Below, piece by piece: positions 42,506-50,941 of a stretch of DNA of 64,000 nt; position 1 is the first letter of the stretch, and each line of letters starts with the position of its first letter. The notes under the pieces are model-generated. The model searched no databases. It saw only the letters and a program-made list of their open reading frames with translations, and had not been told where the DNA came from. The position numbers and the translations under genes were made by a program. The stretch comes from Candidatus Gastranaerophilales bacterium (GTDB taxonomy: Bacteria; Cyanobacteriota; Vampirovibrionia; Gastranaerophilales; Gastranaerophilaceae): positions 24,662 through 88,661 of the forward strand of contig CALUVG010000006.1 in NCBI GenBank assembly GCA_944324165.1, in the 5' to 3' direction.

Positions 42506-43302
42506 GTAAAATTTCATCAATAGGCAAAAATATTAGACCATATATTCAAAAATTTAACGGTTGGTGTGAAAAACCATATAAAGCTCTTGCTAATGTAAAA
42601 ATTGGTAATTATAAGCCTATGCAGGTAGTTAACAATAATTATATACAGGACAAAACAAAATTTATTACAGGTCTTGGAGTTGCTTCAATTATTCTTAAAG
42701 ACGGTGTAGGATGCTATATGTATGTGACACAGAGTTTGAATAACAAAGAAATTCCTGATGATAAACGTAAATTTGTTGCTGCTCTCGATCTTGCAAACGG
42801 CGGCTTGATGATATTAACTCAATTAGGGATGTTCTTTACAATATCTAATAAGAAGGTACAAGAAAAAATGTTTAACAAATTCTTTGGTAAATATTTTGAC
42901 CGTGCCGCATCAAAAGGCTACCAGGCTAAATTAAAAAATAACGATTTGCTTAAAGATATGAAAGGCGCAGATTTTCATCCTGTTTTAAATAAGGCCAAAA
43001 AAGATGTTAAGGCAGCTTTTGAAAATGTAACATCTCTTGTTGCATCTTCCATAGTTGCCAAACGTATGCTGGTACCGTTTATAGCCACACCTCTGGCAGA
43101 TAAGACAGGAGAATGGATGAATCGCCATGAAAAACCTGATAAAGTAGATAAAGGTACGAAAAACACATATAATACGCACAGAGCCGCTATTGATGACAAA
43201 ATTAATGAGGGGCAACAAACAGCACCAAATACGGATAATAGCTCCGGCAATGCGATAAATACTAATCTTTTGGATAAATTTAAAAAAAATTTAAAAAACT
43301 GA
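42502..43302 (+). CDS. Unknown membrane protein, lineage-type family (member C)
   Basis: 266 residues, ATG overlapping the upstream stop (ATGA), GAGGTG before it. Two N-terminal hydrophobic segments (FITGLGVASIILKDGVGCYMYV and LANGGLMILTQLGMFFTISN) separated by a charged loop KEIPDDKRKF, a basic helical part, a C-terminal hydrophobic segment (TSLVASSIVAKRMLVPFIATP) and a polar Asn/Thr/Gln-rich tail. The segment LMILTQLGMFFTISNKKV lines up with AILTQVGATIPFNNKV of the upstream protein. Family unknown. A strong terminator overlaps its stop codon. Confidence 0.75.
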   Translation: MSKISSIGKNIRPYIQKFNGWCEKPYKALANVKIGNYKPMQVVNNNYIQDKTKFITGLGVASIILKDGVGCYMYVTQSLNNKEIPDDKRKFVAALDLANGGLMILTQLGMFFTISNKKVQEKMFNKFFGKYFDRAASKGYQAKLKNNDLLKDMKGADFHPVLNKAKKDVKAAFENVTSLVASSIVAKRMLVPFIATPLADKTGEWMNRHEKPDKVDKGTKNTYNTHRAAIDDKINEGQQTAPNTDNSSGNAINTNLLDKFKKNLKN

Positions 43303-43323
43303 GTTTGTAAACTCAGTTTTTTT
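43295..43323. terminator. Bidirectional intrinsic terminator
   Basis: 12-bp inverted repeat AAAACTGAGTTT/AAACTCAGTTTT (43295-43306, 43309-43320) with a T run after it and an A run before it. It covers the stop codon of the plus-strand gene and abuts that of the minus-strand gene. Confidence 0.85.
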
Positions 43324-43669
43324 AAAATGGCTTAGTTTGGTTAAGTTTCATCCGAAGTTCTCTGAAACGGGCAACATCTTCTTGAGTTTTACCGCTATCT
43401 TTAAATAAAGCCTGTGTTGAAGGATGAACCATTAACACATAATCCATATGTATTTCCAAAAAATTATATTTTCTTGGAGGTTGATTAGAATTGCGCGGAT
43501 ATATTTCTGCGTTAGTAACCGCCAAAAAACGTCTTTCCTTATCATTTAACAGATCTGTAAGTTCGCGATTTGTATTAGTGTATTTAGACACATGAACAAC
43601 ACCCTTAATATCATGATCTGCTGTTAAAATCGTAACTTCTATAGGTACTGTATCAATATTTTTTGCCAT
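43322..43669 (-). CDS. Conserved unknown protein (DUF6812-like)
   Basis: 115 residues, soluble, beta-rich: PIEVTILTADHDIKGVVHV, RELTDLLNDKERRFLAVTNAEIYP and YNFLEIHMDYVLMVHPS form the strand pattern of a small conserved family seen in Cyanobacteria and relatives; I assign it only tentatively to DUF6812. The C-terminus is a helix with TQEDVARFRELRMKL. Function unknown. Single gene facing the membrane-protein operon across a shared terminator. Confidence 0.7.
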   Translation of the reverse strand: MAKNIDTVPIEVTILTADHDIKGVVHVSKYTNTNRELTDLLNDKERRFLAVTNAEIYPRNSNQPPRKYNFLEIHMDYVLMVHPSTQALFKDSGKTQEDVARFRELRMKLNQTKPF

Positions 43670-43723
43670 GATTAAATCCTTAATTTCCTTAATTATTACT
43701 ATAATACATTTTATTAAAATTGT

Positions 43724-44578
43724 CTATCTTTTTTTGACACGTCCGCCATATGTTTCATGAACGTCAACAACAGATAGAAACGCTGTTGGATCAATTTCTT
43801 TAACAATTTCTTTTAATTTAGCCATTTCAAGTCTTGTTACAACACAATATATAAGCGTTTTTTCTTTACCGGAAAATCCGCCAATTCCGCCAAGATATGT
43901 AACTCCTACATCCAGACGCTCTAACAGTGCCTGCCCAATTTCATTGGAATAGTCACTAATTATTCTGACTGATTTTGAATTATTTAATCCTTCAAGAACA
44001 ACGTCAATAACTCTGGATGCGATAAAATAAGTTATTACTGCATACATAGCTTTTTCCGGTCCGAAAACAAAGCCAGCAGCAGCGTAAATTATTACATTAA
44101 AGCCCATTATAATTTCGCCAACAGAAAATCCGAATTTTTTAGATAGGACAAGTGACATAATTTCTGTACCATCCATTGAACCTTCATTTTTGAGAACAAG
44201 CCCGACTCCTAAGCCTAATATGATCCCCCCAAAAACTGTCGCAAGAAGTAAATCTTCTGTAACAATTTTTATACTGTGAAAAAAGTTGACACCGACAGAT
44301 AGCATAGCTATGGCGTAAAAGGTTTGGAATACAAATTTTTTACCGATTTTATTGAAAGCAAAGAGTATAAAAGGTAAATTTAATATAAAAATTAAAAGAC
44401 CGAGATTGTATTTAGTAATATGCGCCAAAATAATACCTACACCAACAATTCCTCCGTCAATAATATTATTGGGGACAAGAAAACATTCAAGTGCATAAGC
44501 TGCAATTAATGGACCTATTGTTAAAAAAATAAATTTTCTTAAAATACTTATTAATAAAGAACATCTTGATCTAGGCAT
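43724..44578 (-). CDS. YitT family membrane protein
   Basis: 284 residues. Five to six membrane helices (IGPLIAAYALECFLVPNNIIDGG with the YitT-typical IxDGGIVG motif; GIILGLGVGLVLKNEGSMDGTEIMSL) followed by the soluble DUF2179 domain (SVRIISDYSNEIGQALLERLDVGVTYLGGIGGFSG). Transport substrate of the family is not established. Overlaps cdaA by 8 bases and is the last gene of the lysA-cdaA-yitT operon, which hints at a link to c-di-AMP or amino-acid transport. Confidence 0.9.
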   Translation of the reverse strand: MPRSRCSLLISILRKFIFLTIGPLIAAYALECFLVPNNIIDGGIVGVGIILAHITKYNLGLLIFILNLPFILFAFNKIGKKFVFQTFYAIAMLSVGVNFFHSIKIVTEDLLLATVFGGIILGLGVGLVLKNEGSMDGTEIMSLVLSKKFGFSVGEIIMGFNVIIYAAAGFVFGPEKAMYAVITYFIASRVIDVVLEGLNNSKSVRIISDYSNEIGQALLERLDVGVTYLGGIGGFSGKEKTLIYCVVTRLEMAKLKEIVKEIDPTAFLSVVDVHETYGGRVKKR

Positions 44579-45494
44579 TATTTTGCCCCCTGTTGGAATT
44601 ATCGTGTACAGTCTTTTTAATTGTAATTAAATTATTAATTTTAAAGATAGTTTTTTTGTCACCATCTTTGTCATTTTTTATACCAAGAATATTTTCTAAA
44701 TCATTTTTTAAGGTAACTAAATCTTCATATCGTTTCAGAGTGCCATCAATTGCAATTGAAACATCACCGGTTTCTTCTGAAACGACGAGGCACGCAGCAT
44801 CACTTACTTCACTCATTCCAATAGCAGCGCGGTGTCTTGTTCCATATTTCCAACTTAATTTAGGATCTTCAGTAAGCGGCAGTAAGACACCTGCAGAAAT
44901 AATTTTAGAGCCGTTAATTACAACAGCTCCGTCATGCAGCGGTGTATTAGGGTGAAAAATTGTTAAAATTAATTCTGTAGATACATCTGCATTAAGTTTT
45001 GTTCCAACATCACTGTAAGTATTGCTTAAATCACTTTGAAAAACAATCAGAGCACCGGTATGTGACTTAGATAAAAATTTGACAGCCTCAACTAATTCTT
45101 TTATAACGTCAATTTTAGGATTTTTAGCTGCATGAGATGCAGGACTGAATGCTCTGCTTATAAAGTCTACCTGTCCGAGAAAGCCTAAAAATTTTCTCAA
45201 TTCAGGCTGAAATATAACTATTAAACTTAATGAAATTAAGGTAACTACGGATTTTAGAAACATTCCAAGAATTCTCAAATCAAGCCTTACCAGAACTTCG
45301 CCAAAAATCCAAAGAAATATAAGAAAAAATATTCCTTTTACAAATTTTTCTGATTGTGTATTTTTGATAAATTTTTTGTAGAAAGCATACAAAATTCCGG
45401 CAATGACGAGTATTTCTGCAACATTTGTGATATTAAATGACCAGTCCAGTAAACCTATTTGTTTTTGTAAAAAAGTTAAAAGTTCATTAATCAT
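44571..45494 (-). CDS. cdaA: Diadenylate cyclase CdaA
   Basis: 307 residues. Three N-terminal membrane helices, a short coil, then the DAC domain: TGALIVFQSDL, HPNTPLHDGAVVINGSKIISAG with the DGA motif, and WKYGTRHRAAIGMSEVSDA with the RHR motif, then EETGDVSIAIDG. Makes c-di-AMP from two ATP, controlling osmolyte transport and cell-wall homeostasis. Start ATG overlaps the lysA stop (ATGA); its end overlaps yitT. No cdaR or glmM follows, unlike Firmicutes. The matching hydrolase PgpH lies 6 kb away. Confidence 0.95.
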   Translation of the reverse strand: MINELLTFLQKQIGLLDWSFNITNVAEILVIAGILYAFYKKFIKNTQSEKFVKGIFFLIFLWIFGEVLVRLDLRILGMFLKSVVTLISLSLIVIFQPELRKFLGFLGQVDFISRAFSPASHAAKNPKIDVIKELVEAVKFLSKSHTGALIVFQSDLSNTYSDVGTKLNADVSTELILTIFHPNTPLHDGAVVINGSKIISAGVLLPLTEDPKLSWKYGTRHRAAIGMSEVSDAACLVVSEETGDVSIAIDGTLKRYEDLVTLKNDLENILGIKNDKDGDKKTIFKINNLITIKKTVHDNSNRGQNNA

Positions 45495-46819
45495 ACTCGT
45501 TTCAACCTATCCGGAATAATGTCATTCGCAATGAGATCATCCAGCGATTCTCTTTTGATGATCAAATCGGAATTTGAGTTGTTTACAATTACCATAGCAG
45601 GCTTTTGGACACGATTATAATTTGACGCCATTGAGTAATTATAAGCTCCTGTATTATAAACGCATAGAATATCACCTTCTTCAATTTCAGGAAGTTTTAT
45701 ATTCTTAATTAAAATATCACCGCTTTCACAAAAACGACCGGCTATAGTGACCGTTTCAGAACAATCAGCAAGCGGTTTATTGGCTATTTGAGCGGAATAT
45801 TCAGCCTGATACATAGAAGGTCTTATATTATCAGCCATACCACCATCTACAGCAACATATTTTTTGCCGTGCGGAACTTGTTTTGCACTTCCGAGTGTAT
45901 ACAAAGTCACTCCCGCAGTTGAGATTATGCTGCGACCCGGTTCTATAAATAGTGTTGGCGAGTCTATATTGTATTTTTCTATATTATTTTCTAAACTTGT
46001 AATCAGTTTTTCCGCAATATCGTAAGGTGAAGGCGGCAAATCTTTTTCTGTATATTTAACACCGAGCCCGCCGCCAACATTTATTTCATCAAGCTTAAGC
46101 TCAAACTTTTCATCTAATCTTGCTATTTCCTTTATCAATATCTCTATTTCATCTGCATAAATAGCTGTTTCAAAAATTTGTGACCCTATATGTGCGTGCA
46201 GTCCATGCAATCTTAAGTTTTTATACTGCTCAAGAATTAATTCCACAGCTTCGTCAATTTGCGTTAAGTCGAATCCGAATTTAGAGTCAAGATGTCCGGT
46301 TTGAATATATTCATGAGTATGACATTCAATTCCAGGAGTAATGCGAAGAAGAATATCAACAATTTTATTGTGAGAGAGAGCAATTTCATTTAACAAAGAC
46401 AATTCAAAAAAATTATCAACCGAAATTCGACCTACCCCTAGCTGCAGAGCCAGCGTCAACTCTTCAGGAGATTTGTTATTGCCGTTAAAAAGGACTTTAG
46501 ACATATCAACACCGGCTTTGAAAACAGTATAAATTTCACCGGCAGAGACAACATCAAATCCGAAACCTTCACTGGCAAGCAGTGCAGAAACCGCTTCTGT
46601 ACAAAGAGCTTTAGATGCATACATCATATTGACTTTAGGATAATTTTTAAAAGCATCCTTGTAATCACAGCAGATAGAGCGAATAGTTTGTTCATCCAAT
46701 ACATACAAAGGAGTGTTGTAATTTTGAGCTAATTCAACAAGATCACAGCCGCCCAATTCTAAATTGCCATCTGAGTTTATATTTAATGTTAACGGCTTTA
46801 TTTTCTGGTTAATACTCAC
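45491..46819 (-). CDS. lysA: Diaminopimelate decarboxylase
   Basis: 442 residues. PLP-dependent fold III decarboxylase giving lysine from meso-diaminopimelate. MMYASKALCTEAV carries the PLP lysine; GVDMSKVLFNGNNKSPEEL, LHGLHAHIGSQI, INVGGGLGVKY, IEPGRSIISTAG, and the C-terminal CESGDILI and YNTGAYNYSMASNYN with the decarboxylase motifs are present. First gene of the operon with cdaA and yitT, overlapping by four bases. ATG preceded by AGGAG about 10 bases upstream. Confidence 0.95.
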   Translation of the reverse strand: MSINQKIKPLTLNINSDGNLELGGCDLVELAQNYNTPLYVLDEQTIRSICCDYKDAFKNYPKVNMMYASKALCTEAVSALLASEGFGFDVVSAGEIYTVFKAGVDMSKVLFNGNNKSPEELTLALQLGVGRISVDNFFELSLLNEIALSHNKIVDILLRITPGIECHTHEYIQTGHLDSKFGFDLTQIDEAVELILEQYKNLRLHGLHAHIGSQIFETAIYADEIEILIKEIARLDEKFELKLDEINVGGGLGVKYTEKDLPPSPYDIAEKLITSLENNIEKYNIDSPTLFIEPGRSIISTAGVTLYTLGSAKQVPHGKKYVAVDGGMADNIRPSMYQAEYSAQIANKPLADCSETVTIAGRFCESGDILIKNIKLPEIEEGDILCVYNTGAYNYSMASNYNRVQKPAMVIVNNSNSDLIIKRESLDDLIANDIIPDRLKRV

Positions 46820-46923
46820 TAAATCACTCCTGATAATCTCTCTACATAATTATAATACCATAGTTTTTTTGAAAATGAAATACTTTAAATGTTTGAGCAT
46901 ATTAATTTTTTCTAAAGATTTTT

Positions 46924-47520
46924 TTAATCGAGTTGATCATATACTTTTCTAATTTCTTTTATATCTTGCCACATAAGCCATTTAGGACTTCCTTTTTCAC
47001 GGGAATCGTTTCTCAAAAGATAAGAAGGGTGAAAAATGGGCATCATTTTAGAATAATAAGGACCTTCAAACCAGCGTCCACGAAGTCTTGTAATACCCAG
47101 TTTAGTGTCCATAAGAGAATTGACTGCCACCCGCCCGCACAGAAGAATAATTCTGGGTTTAAGAATTTCTATTTGTGCATCCAAATATTCTTTGCAGGCT
47201 GCTTTTTCTTCAGGCAAAGGATCACGATTTTCCGGCGGTCGGCATTTGAGTGTGTTACAGATATACAGATGTTTATTTCTTTCGAATCCTACAGACGCCA
47301 GAATTTTATCTAAAAGCTGACCTGCTTTACCGACAAACGGCTCACCCTTTTGATCTTCATAATACCCCGGAGCCTCACCAATTAGCATCATTTTACGATT
47401 AGGAATTCCACCTGAGAAAACAATGTTTGTGCGCGTCTTACATAATTCACACTTTGCACAAGTTGAACATTTTTTGTATATTGCGGCTAATTCTTCGGTA
47501 TCTTTTGCTAATTCATGCAT
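46924..47520 (-). CDS. Family 4 uracil-DNA glycosylase
   Basis: 198 residues. Iron-sulfur UDG that removes uracil from DNA. Four Cys in the first 27 residues (18, 21, 24, 27: CSTCAKCELCKTR), then the active-site motif MLIGEAPGYYEDQKGEPFVGKAGQLLD, then CRPPENRDP with Cys93 and Cys109 as further cluster ligands; FHPSYLLR near the end holds the catalytic-motif B His. Length and motif order fit family 4 rather than 5. Single gene, divergent from nifU. ATG preceded by AGGGGGT. Confidence 0.93.
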   Translation of the reverse strand: MHELAKDTEELAAIYKKCSTCAKCELCKTRTNIVFSGGIPNRKMMLIGEAPGYYEDQKGEPFVGKAGQLLDKILASVGFERNKHLYICNTLKCRPPENRDPLPEEKAACKEYLDAQIEILKPRIILLCGRVAVNSLMDTKLGITRLRGRWFEGPYYSKMMPIFHPSYLLRNDSREKGSPKWLMWQDIKEIRKVYDQLD

Positions 47521-47642
47521 CCTACCCCCTCTTGCAATGTTATTATAACTTAAAAATATTAAAATTAGATTAATAAAAGATTAAGTCGAAAAATTTTTGA
47601 TGTACAATATAATTAAGGTTAGATGAAATAAAGGGAAAAATC

Positions 47643-48482
47643 ATGTGGGAATATACCGAAAAAGTAATGGATCACTACAGAAATCCAAGAAATGTAGGGA
47701 AAATAGATAATCCTGATGCCGTTGGTATTGCAGGATCTCTTGCATGCGGCGATCAGTTGAAAATTTATTTAAAAATAGAAAATGGTATTGTAACGGACGC
47801 AAAATTTCAAACCTTTGGCTGCGGATCGGCGGTCGCAAGTTCAAGTATCCTGACTGAAATGATTATTGGTAAACCCGTTGAAGAAGTTAAAAAGATTACG
47901 AATAAAGATATTGCAGATGAACTCGGCGGCTTACCGCCTGAAAAGATGCACTGCTCTGTTATGGGCTATGAAGCTTTAGAAGATGCATTGAAAAATTATA
48001 AAACTGATGACATGGTTGATCTTGACGATCTGAGAGAACCTGAAACCAGAGATAAAGTTGTATGTACTTGCTTTAATGTTACAGAAAATCAGATTTGGGA
48101 TGCTATAAAGCTCAATGGCTTAAAAACTGTAGAAGAAATCACAAATTACACAAAAGCCGGCGGAGCATGCGGTAAGTGTAAATCTTTAATTCAGGATATT
48201 ATTAATACCTACTATCATAAAGAAAAAGAAGAGAAAAAGGTTGAATTAACACCTGCACAAAAGATTCTAAAAATTAATAGTATCATTGAAAATCAAATAT
48301 CCGATGAATTGCGAAAAGACGGCGGAGATATTACACTTGTTGATATTGACGGCAACAATGTTATGGTAAAACTCCGCGGTAAATGTTCAGGATGCAAAAA
48401 CTCTCATCTGACATTAAAGTCCTTTGTAGAAACAACTCTGCGTGAGGCTGTTGATCCGGCTATTGTTGTTATTGAGGTGTAG
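47643..48482 (+). CDS. nifU: Full-length NifU iron-sulfur cluster scaffold
   Basis: 279 residues in three parts: IscU-like domain (1-125) with its three Cys in GSLACGDQLKIYL, FGCGSAVASSSILT and KMHCSVMGYEALEDAL; a central [2Fe-2S] domain (about 135-185) with CTCFNVTENQI and GGACGKCKSLI; a C-terminal NifU domain with RGKCSGCKNSHLTLK. This three-part form is the NIF-type scaffold, here without nitrogenase genes, so it is probably the housekeeping Fe-S system. ATAAAGGGAAAAATC precedes the ATG. The next gene is nifS, 14 bases on. Confidence 0.96.
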   Translation: MWEYTEKVMDHYRNPRNVGKIDNPDAVGIAGSLACGDQLKIYLKIENGIVTDAKFQTFGCGSAVASSSILTEMIIGKPVEEVKKITNKDIADELGGLPPEKMHCSVMGYEALEDALKNYKTDDMVDLDDLREPETRDKVVCTCFNVTENQIWDAIKLNGLKTVEEITNYTKAGGACGKCKSLIQDIINTYYHKEKEEKKVELTPAQKILKINSIIENQISDELRKDGGDITLVDIDGNNVMVKLRGKCSGCKNSHLTLKSFVETTLREAVDPAIVVIEV

Positions 48483-48496
48483 GCGGAGGAAACACA

Positions 48497-49693
48497 ATGG
48501 AAAAATTGATATATTTAGATAATAACGCAACAACACGTGTGGATGAAAAAGTTCTCGAAACAATGCTGCCATATTTTAAAGAAGAATATGCTAACCCTTC
48601 AAGCATGTACGAATTTGCCAAGTCCGCAAGTCACGCTTTAAAAGATGCCCGCGGCAAGATAAAAGACTTTTTTAATGCCGTAAATGAAAAAGAAATTATA
48701 TTCACCTCCTGTGGCTCAGAAAGTGCAAATCAGGCTATACGCGGCGTTTTAAATATGAATAAAAATAAACGTCATATTATAACCAGCAAAGTTGAACATC
48801 CTGCTGTCCTGAATCTATATCAAACACTGGAAAAACAAGGCTATAGTGTTGACTATATCGGCGTTAATTCAAATGGTGAACTTGATCTTGAACAATTATC
48901 AGAGTCAGTTAACTCCGATACGGCACTTGTTTCTATAATGTATGCTAATAATGAAACAGGTGTGATATATCCTATTCAAAAAATTTCAGAAATTATCAAG
49001 TCGAAAAATCCAAATACAAAATTCTTTGTAGATGCGGTACAGGCTGCAGGGAAGATTCCTATTGATGTTCAGGAATTAGGGGTTGATTTGCTTGGTATTT
49101 CAGGACATAAATTCCACGCTCCAAAAGGTGTTGGGGCTTTATATGTTAATTCTAAAACTGTTATAACTCCGTTAATTATCGGCGGTCATCAGGAAAGAGG
49201 GCTGCGCGCAGGTACAGAAAACGTACCTTACATTGTAGGTTTAGGCAAGGCAGCCGAGCTTGCGGCGGATAATCTAAAATATGAAATGACTGAAGTTAAA
49301 CGGTTACGAGACAAGCTTGAATCAAATATACTAAAAAATGTGTTTAATGCGCGTTTGAATACTGGTGTTGCAAACCGTGTACCAAATACAACGAATATCG
49401 GATTTGAATACATAGAAGGTGAATTGATACTGTTGCATCTAAGTGATTTAGGCATTTGTGCAAGTTCCGGCAGTGCCTGCACTTCAGGGTCGCTTGAACC
49501 CAGCCATGTTCTGAGGGCTATGGGCGTTCCTTTTACAGCAATTCATGGCAGTATCCGTTTTTCATTGAGTAAATATACTACAGAAAAAGAAATTGACTAT
49601 GTAACGGAAGTTATGCCTTCAATAGTTGAAAAATTGACAAATCTTTCACCGTTCCAGAATGAGTTGGAACAACTAAAAAACTTAAAACAATAA
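48497..49693 (+). CDS. nifS: Cysteine desulfurase, NifS type
   Basis: 398 residues. PLP enzyme delivering sulfur from cysteine to NifU. YLDNNATTRVDEKV start, the PLP-lysine motif GISGHKFHAPKGVGALYV, and the mobile loop with the catalytic Cys CASSGSACTSGSLEPSHVLRAMG confirm group I NifS/IscS; the end (PSIVEKLTNLSPF) is normal. GCGGAGGAAACACA precedes ATG. Operon with nifU, terminated at 49717. Confidence 0.96.
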   Translation: MEKLIYLDNNATTRVDEKVLETMLPYFKEEYANPSSMYEFAKSASHALKDARGKIKDFFNAVNEKEIIFTSCGSESANQAIRGVLNMNKNKRHIITSKVEHPAVLNLYQTLEKQGYSVDYIGVNSNGELDLEQLSESVNSDTALVSIMYANNETGVIYPIQKISEIIKSKNPNTKFFVDAVQAAGKIPIDVQELGVDLLGISGHKFHAPKGVGALYVNSKTVITPLIIGGHQERGLRAGTENVPYIVGLGKAAELAADNLKYEMTEVKRLRDKLESNILKNVFNARLNTGVANRVPNTTNIGFEYIEGELILLHLSDLGICASSGSACTSGSLEPSHVLRAMGVPFTAIHGSIRFSLSKYTTEKEIDYVTEVMPSIVEKLTNLSPFQNELEQLKNLKQ

Positions 49694-49716
49694 TATACAT
49701 TTAAATTTCTCGTGTT

Positions 49717-49743
49717 GCAGCACGCAAGTGCTGCTTTTTTTTA
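49717..49743 (+). terminator. Intrinsic terminator after nifS
   Basis: 7-bp stem GCAGCAC/GTGCTGC (49717-49723, 49728-49734) with GCAA tetraloop and nine T. Confidence 0.9.
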
Positions 49744-49766
49744 TTTAATTTTATTTTTGATTTAAC

Positions 49767-49793
49767 TTGAATTAATTCTTTGTTTGTTATAAA
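49767..49793 (+). promoter_or_regulatory. Promoter candidate for fba
   Basis: TTGAAT (49767-49772), short 15-base spacer, TATAAA (49788-49793). The spacer is below optimum, so the exact -35 is uncertain. Confidence 0.45.
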
Positions 49794-49838
49794 TTAGATT
49801 TGTGTAAATATTTTACAAATTAAGAAGGAGAACTCAAA

Positions 49839-50798
49839 ATGAGTGAAAGAAAATTAGTTGGAACAGGAGAAATGTTCAAAAAAGCACTCGCTGGCGGTTA
49901 TGCTATTGGTGCTTACAACGTTAACAACATGGAAATTTTACAAGGTATTGCAGAGGCTGCTGAAGAAACTCAATCACCTATCATTCTTCAAGTTTCTGCT
50001 GGTGCAAGAAAATACGCTAATCAAACTTACTTAATTAAATTGGTAGAAGCTGCTTTAGCTACAACTACTGTACCAATTGCTTTGCACTTAGATCACGGTG
50101 CTGATTTCGAAATTTGTAAAGCTTGTATTGACGGCGGTTTTTCATCAGTTATGATTGATGGTTCAAGATTCCCATTGGAAGAAAACATCAAATTAACTAA
50201 ACAAGTTGTTGATTATGCTCATCCGCGCGGAGTTTCAGTTGAAGCTGAACTTGGTAAATTAGCAGGTGTTGAAGATGACGTTAAAGTTCACGCTAAAGAT
50301 TCAACATACACAGATCCTGAAGAAGCAGCAAGATTTGTTAAAGAAACAGGTTGTGATTCTTTAGCAGTTGCTATTGGTACTTCTCACGGAGCTTACAAAT
50401 TCAAAGGTGAAGCAAAATTAGACTTTGAAAGATTGGCAGAAATCAAAAAAGCAGTTAATGCTGCTGTTGGTTATGATTATCCGTTGGTATTACATGGTTC
50501 ATCATCAGTTCCAAAAGAATTTGTTGAAAAATGTAATAAATTTGGCGGCAACCTTCCTGATGCACAAGGTGTTCCGGAAGATATGCTTGCTTATGCATCT
50601 AAACACGGCGTTGCTAAAATCAACATTGATACAGACTTGAGATTAGCAATGACATCAACAATCAGAGAATTCTTTATTGAACATCCTGAAAAATTTGACC
50701 CGCGTGAATACATGGGACCTGGCAGAACTGCAGTTAAAGAAATGGTTATGCATAAAATGCGTGATGTTCTTGGTACAGCAGGACATGCAAAAGACTAA
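49839..50798 (+). CDS. fba: Fructose-bisphosphate aldolase, class II
   Basis: 319 residues. Zn-dependent cleavage of fructose 1,6-bisphosphate in glycolysis, reversible. IALHLDHGADFEICKACIDGGFSSVMIDGS with Zn/catalytic residues, HPRGVSVEAELGKLAGVEDD, AIGTSHGAYKF, PLVLHGSSSVPKEFV and KINIDTDLRLAMT follow the class II pattern. Strong AAGAAGGAG before the ATG, and the codons are strikingly uniform (GCT, GGT, GTT, ACT favoured), a sign of a very highly expressed gene. It stands alone between terminators. Confidence 0.97.
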   Translation: MSERKLVGTGEMFKKALAGGYAIGAYNVNNMEILQGIAEAAEETQSPIILQVSAGARKYANQTYLIKLVEAALATTTVPIALHLDHGADFEICKACIDGGFSSVMIDGSRFPLEENIKLTKQVVDYAHPRGVSVEAELGKLAGVEDDVKVHAKDSTYTDPEEAARFVKETGCDSLAVAIGTSHGAYKFKGEAKLDFERLAEIKKAVNAAVGYDYPLVLHGSSSVPKEFVEKCNKFGGNLPDAQGVPEDMLAYASKHGVAKINIDTDLRLAMTSTIREFFIEHPEKFDPREYMGPGRTAVKEMVMHKMRDVLGTAGHAKD

Positions 50799-50828
50799 TT
50801 ACGTATATAAATATATTACAAAATTCAG

Positions 50829-50860
50829 AGGCGGTCTATGCGTAAGCGTACCCGCCTTTT
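50829..50860 (+). terminator. Intrinsic terminator after fba
   Basis: 6-bp stem AGGCGG/CCGCCT (50829-50834, 50852-50857) with an internally structured 17-base loop, then TTT and a T-rich stretch. Confidence 0.65.
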
Positions 50861-50941
50861 ACTTTTAATTACATCTGGTAGCCCCGATATACGAAACATT
50901 AGTGCAATTGTAACAGTTCGTCCATATATTTTACTATTTTT

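Noticed and set aside
46820..46923. Lysine riboswitch before lysA
   Set aside because: The leader of about 100 bases is too short and has no recognisable multi-helix structure or downstream terminator.
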